Shown piece by piece: positions 61,962 through 64,000 of a stretch of 64,000 nt of DNA. The notes below the pieces were generated by a model. The model had not been told where the DNA came from. It ran no database searches and saw nothing but the letters and a program-made list of their open reading frames with translations. Made by a program: the position numbers and the translations under genes. This DNA is from Chelatococcus sp. YT9 (GTDB taxonomy: Bacteria; Pseudomonadota; Alphaproteobacteria; Rhizobiales; Beijerinckiaceae). Within the stretch, counting starts at the first letter, position 1. Each line of letters begins with the position of its first letter. The stretch is taken from the NCBI RefSeq assembly GCF_018398315.1, contig NZ_JAHBRW010000002.1, positions 46,637 to 110,636 on the forward strand. Direction: 5' to 3'.

Positions 61962-62696
61962 ATGACAGCGCCTCAAGACGATATCGAAACACTCGGCTTT
62001 CGGCCGCTCTACCGTCAGGTCCGAGACCGGCTCATCCGCAATCTGGTCGATGGCGTATGGGCTCCCGGCGAGGCGTTGCCCAGTGAGATGCAGCTTGCGG
62101 CGGATCTCGGCGTGAGCCAGGGCACCGTGCGCAAGGCGCTCGATGCGATGGCGGCCGAAAATCTCGTGGTACGCCGTCAGGGCCGTGGCACTTTCGTCGC
62201 CCGCCACGATGAAGAGCGCATCCTCTTCCAGTTCTTCAAGCTGGTTCCCGACAGCGGCGCGCCGAGCTTTCCCGACAGCCGGGTACTATCTCTGTCTCAG
62301 GGACGTGCTGATGCCAACGAACGCTCTCTGCTCGCCCTGGCGCCGGGAAGTCGGGTCATCCGCATCAAACGGGTGCGATCGATAGAGAACAGGCCGGTCA
62401 TCGCTGAGGCGATCACGCTTCCCGCTGCACTCTTTCCTGATCTCGCAGGCATGGCCGTGCCGAACAACCTCTATGGTCTCTATGCGATGCACTACGGCAT
62501 TACCATCGCCAACACACAGGAAAAGCTCAAAGCGGTCGGCGCGTCAGCCGATGACGCCGCCATTCTCGGCGTCGCGCCTGGGGCACCTGTCCTGCAGATC
62601 GACCGACTTGCGCTCGCCCTCGACAAGAACCCTGTCGAAAGGCGGCTCAGTATCTGCGTGACTCAAGATCTGCACTATCTGTCGGATTTGATGTGA
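61962..62696 (+). CDS. GntR-family regulator, HutC/UTRA subfamily
   Basis: 244 residues from the ATG at 61962; an in-frame ATG at 61908 adds a basic leader of doubtful reality. The winged helix has LPSEMQLAADLGVSQGTVRKALDAMAAENLVVRRQGRGTFV in its first 80 residues. The C-terminal domain is UTRA (FFKLVPDSGAPSFPDSRVLSL..., VIRIKRVRSIENRPVIAEAITLP), which binds small ligands. It is divergent from the Bug receptor gene. The shared TTATATAAGATA sites make it the probable regulator of the sulfolactate cluster. Confidence 0.88.
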   Translation: MTAPQDDIETLGFRPLYRQVRDRLIRNLVDGVWAPGEALPSEMQLAADLGVSQGTVRKALDAMAAENLVVRRQGRGTFVARHDEERILFQFFKLVPDSGAPSFPDSRVLSLSQGRADANERSLLALAPGSRVIRIKRVRSIENRPVIAEAITLPAALFPDLAGMAVPNNLYGLYAMHYGITIANTQEKLKAVGASADDAAILGVAPGAPVLQIDRLALALDKNPVERRLSICVTQDLHYLSDLM

Positions 62697-62750
62697 GGAG
62701 ACCGAGGGCTGGGGCAGCATACAGCTCAGATAAAAGTCCATTGAACGAGA

Positions 62751-63782
62751 CTAGGCGATGTCCCCCTCCTCCACAGGATATCGGCCGTCGACCACACCGC
62801 TGATGAGGTTCAGCCCGAGCAGCCGGCGCGCGTCGAGGTCCGGGCGGGCGGGCTTCAGGCGGCCCGCAAGCGATGCGATGGCGGCGCGATGCTGGCGGGC
62901 CAGTCGCACCGCCTCTTCCCGTTCGATCGCCCGGAACGTCAGCTCCGTGCCGGGCACGGATTGCGCCAGCCGATCAAGATCGGCGCTGATCACCGTCGCG
63001 ATTTTTGGGTAACCACCCGTCGTCTGTCGGTCGCGCATCAGCACGATCGGCTGGCCATGGCCCGGCACCTGCACATGGCCGCTGACGATGCCGTCGGATA
63101 CAATATTGTGGCCACCCGCGGCGATGAGCTTCGGCCCATCAAGTTGATAGCCCATGCGGTCGATACGCGGGGAAACGCGATATCTCTCCCCGAGAAAGCG
63201 GGCGATTGTCGCCGGCTCGAAATAGTCGTCCTGCGGGCCGAGAACAACACGGACAGGACCTCCCTCGACAGCCGGCCCGTCCGTGAACCGGCTCGGCCGG
63301 GCCTGCTCCGCGACGGGGCAGGGCAGCCGGTCGCCGGCGGCAAGCGGCCGGCCGACAAGGCCGCCCATGCCCGAGCGACGGTGCAAGGAAAGGCTGCCAA
63401 GTTCAGGCGCCGCATCAAAGCCACCCGCAACGGCCAGATAGGCGTAGAGCCCGGCGCGGCAGGCACTCACCGTCAGCACCTCGCCCTCGTGCAGCAGCAC
63501 GGAGGTGAGCGGCGCCAGGGGCGTGCCATCCACGGTAAGTGTCGCGCCGCCACCGGCGAGCGCCACATGAACAGGCCCTCCCTCGCAGATCATTGAGCCC
63601 CCCTGCACCATGAACTCGATGGCGGCAACGTCGGTGGCGTTTCCGACCAGCACATTGGCAACCGCGAGCCCGGACTGGTCCATCGCGCCCGCCGGGGAGA
63701 CGCCGAAGCGCTGGTAGCCAAACCGCCCGCCATCCTGAAGTGATGTCGCCGGCCCGCAATCGCGCAGAATGAGAGCGCTCAC
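62751..63782 (-). CDS. pxpC: 5-oxoprolinase subunit C (biotin-dependent carboxyltransferase/KipA family)
   Basis: 343 residues from a GTG at 63782 that overlaps the stop of the upstream gene (GTGA); an in-frame start at 63842 lies inside that gene and is unlikely. Family motifs include LQDGGRFGYQRFGVSPAGAMD at the N-terminus, SPRIDRMGYQLDGP and SDGIVSGHVQVPGHGQPIVLM. PxpABC hydrolyses 5-oxoproline to glutamate with ATP. Urea-amidolyase-like enzymes share the fold. Confidence 0.88.
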   Translation of the reverse strand: MSALILRDCGPATSLQDGGRFGYQRFGVSPAGAMDQSGLAVANVLVGNATDVAAIEFMVQGGSMICEGGPVHVALAGGGATLTVDGTPLAPLTSVLLHEGEVLTVSACRAGLYAYLAVAGGFDAAPELGSLSLHRRSGMGGLVGRPLAAGDRLPCPVAEQARPSRFTDGPAVEGGPVRVVLGPQDDYFEPATIARFLGERYRVSPRIDRMGYQLDGPKLIAAGGHNIVSDGIVSGHVQVPGHGQPIVLMRDRQTTGGYPKIATVISADLDRLAQSVPGTELTFRAIEREEAVRLARQHRAAIASLAGRLKPARPDLDARRLLGLNLISGVVDGRYPVEEGDIA

Positions 63783-64000
63783 GATGCCACAAGCTCCGCG
63801 ACCGGCTCGCCGGCGTCGGCGGCCTTGTCGAGGGCTGGCCAACGGTCGGCCGCGACCGGCTCGAATACGATCTCATCACCCGCCGCGATTAGGAAAGCGG
63901 GATCACGGCCAGGTTGATAGGGCCGAACGGGCGTGCGCCCCAGGAGATGCCAGCCGCTCGGCCCAGCGATCGAGCTGATCGCCGCCTGCGCGCCCCCGAT
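63779..64000 (-). CDS. pxpB: 5-oxoprolinase subunit B (KipI/allophanate hydrolase subunit 1 family), partial
   Basis: The last 73 codons of a leftward gene that continues beyond the right edge, ending at a TGA at 63779. It reads IAGPSGWHLLGRTPVRPYQP...FLIAAGDEIVFEP, the typical C-terminus of PxpB/KipI proteins. The stop overlaps pxpC, so the pair is translationally coupled. Confidence 0.85.
   Translation of the reverse strand: MGGAQAAISSIAGPSGWHLLGRTPVRPYQPGRDPAFLIAAGDEIVFEPVAADRWPALDKAADAGEPVAELVAS

Overview
The window is GC-rich (roughly two-thirds G+C by eye) chromosomal DNA, almost all coding. It is dominated by transporter-plus-catabolism operons, each with a GntR-type regulator beside it. 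Gene content and style point to an alphaproteobacterium of the order Hyphomicrobiales (Rhizobiales): several ABC, TRAP and Bug-type uptake systems, an ScfR-like XRE regulator, a YdcH-family small protein and short dispersed palindromic repeats. Genus cannot be fixed from this sequence alone. I found no rRNA, tRNA, CRISPR array, prophage or insertion sequence.

Layout. 1-7.6 kb: a partial alpha/beta hydrolase, then a leftward operon of sugar ABC importer (binding protein and two permeases, no ATPase), a ketose 3-epimerase-like TIM barrel and a DhaK-DhaL kinase, with a divergent GntR regulator. 7.7-9.4 kb: an ABC-F ATPase. 9.4-11.5 kb: an AT-richer insert with a GHKL ATPase/PD-(D/E)XK-type nuclease gene, split by a perfect 19-bp tandem duplication. 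11.5-25.9 kb: a GntR regulator divergent from a run of eleven co-directional genes: zinc alcohol dehydrogenase, quinone oxidoreductase, thiamine-diphosphate enzyme, LivK/H/MG-fusion/F importer, SDR, AroE-like enzyme, GMC oxidoreductase and thiolase. 25.9-29 kb: a TRAP transporter. 29.2-33.2 kb: a CoA-transferase/enoyl-CoA hydratase operon ending in a solute-binding-fold protein without a signal peptide, divergent from a GntR regulator. 33.4-45.2 kb: a GntR regulator with a strong palindromic operator, then a peptide ABC importer with twin binding proteins, interleaved with an SDR, a deacetylase, a leaderless gamma-glutamyltransferase and a Rid protein. 45.4-50.7 kb: a second Rid protein, threonine deaminase, YdcH-like protein, ScfR-like regulator and a Phd/VapC module. 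50.9-56.2 kb: an orphan ABC ATPase, a DMT exporter, a copper-type P-ATPase with a very His-rich N-terminus and a conserved hypothetical. 56.4-62.7 kb: a sulfolactate utilisation cluster (suyA, suyB, slcC-like, comC-like, a divergent Bug receptor and a GntR/UTRA regulator) sharing an AT-rich operator motif. 62.7-64 kb: pxpC and partial pxpB of 5-oxoprolinase.

The genes fit a scavenging heterotroph that imports diverse small organic solutes (ketoses, branched or aromatic acids, carboxylates, gamma-glutamyl compounds, sulfolactate) and funnels them to central metabolism under local GntR control. The observations I consider most worth following up are the split GHKL-nuclease gene, a candidate one-gene defence system carrying a possible reversible frameshift, and the repeated TTATATAAGATA motif that ties the sulfolactate cluster together.
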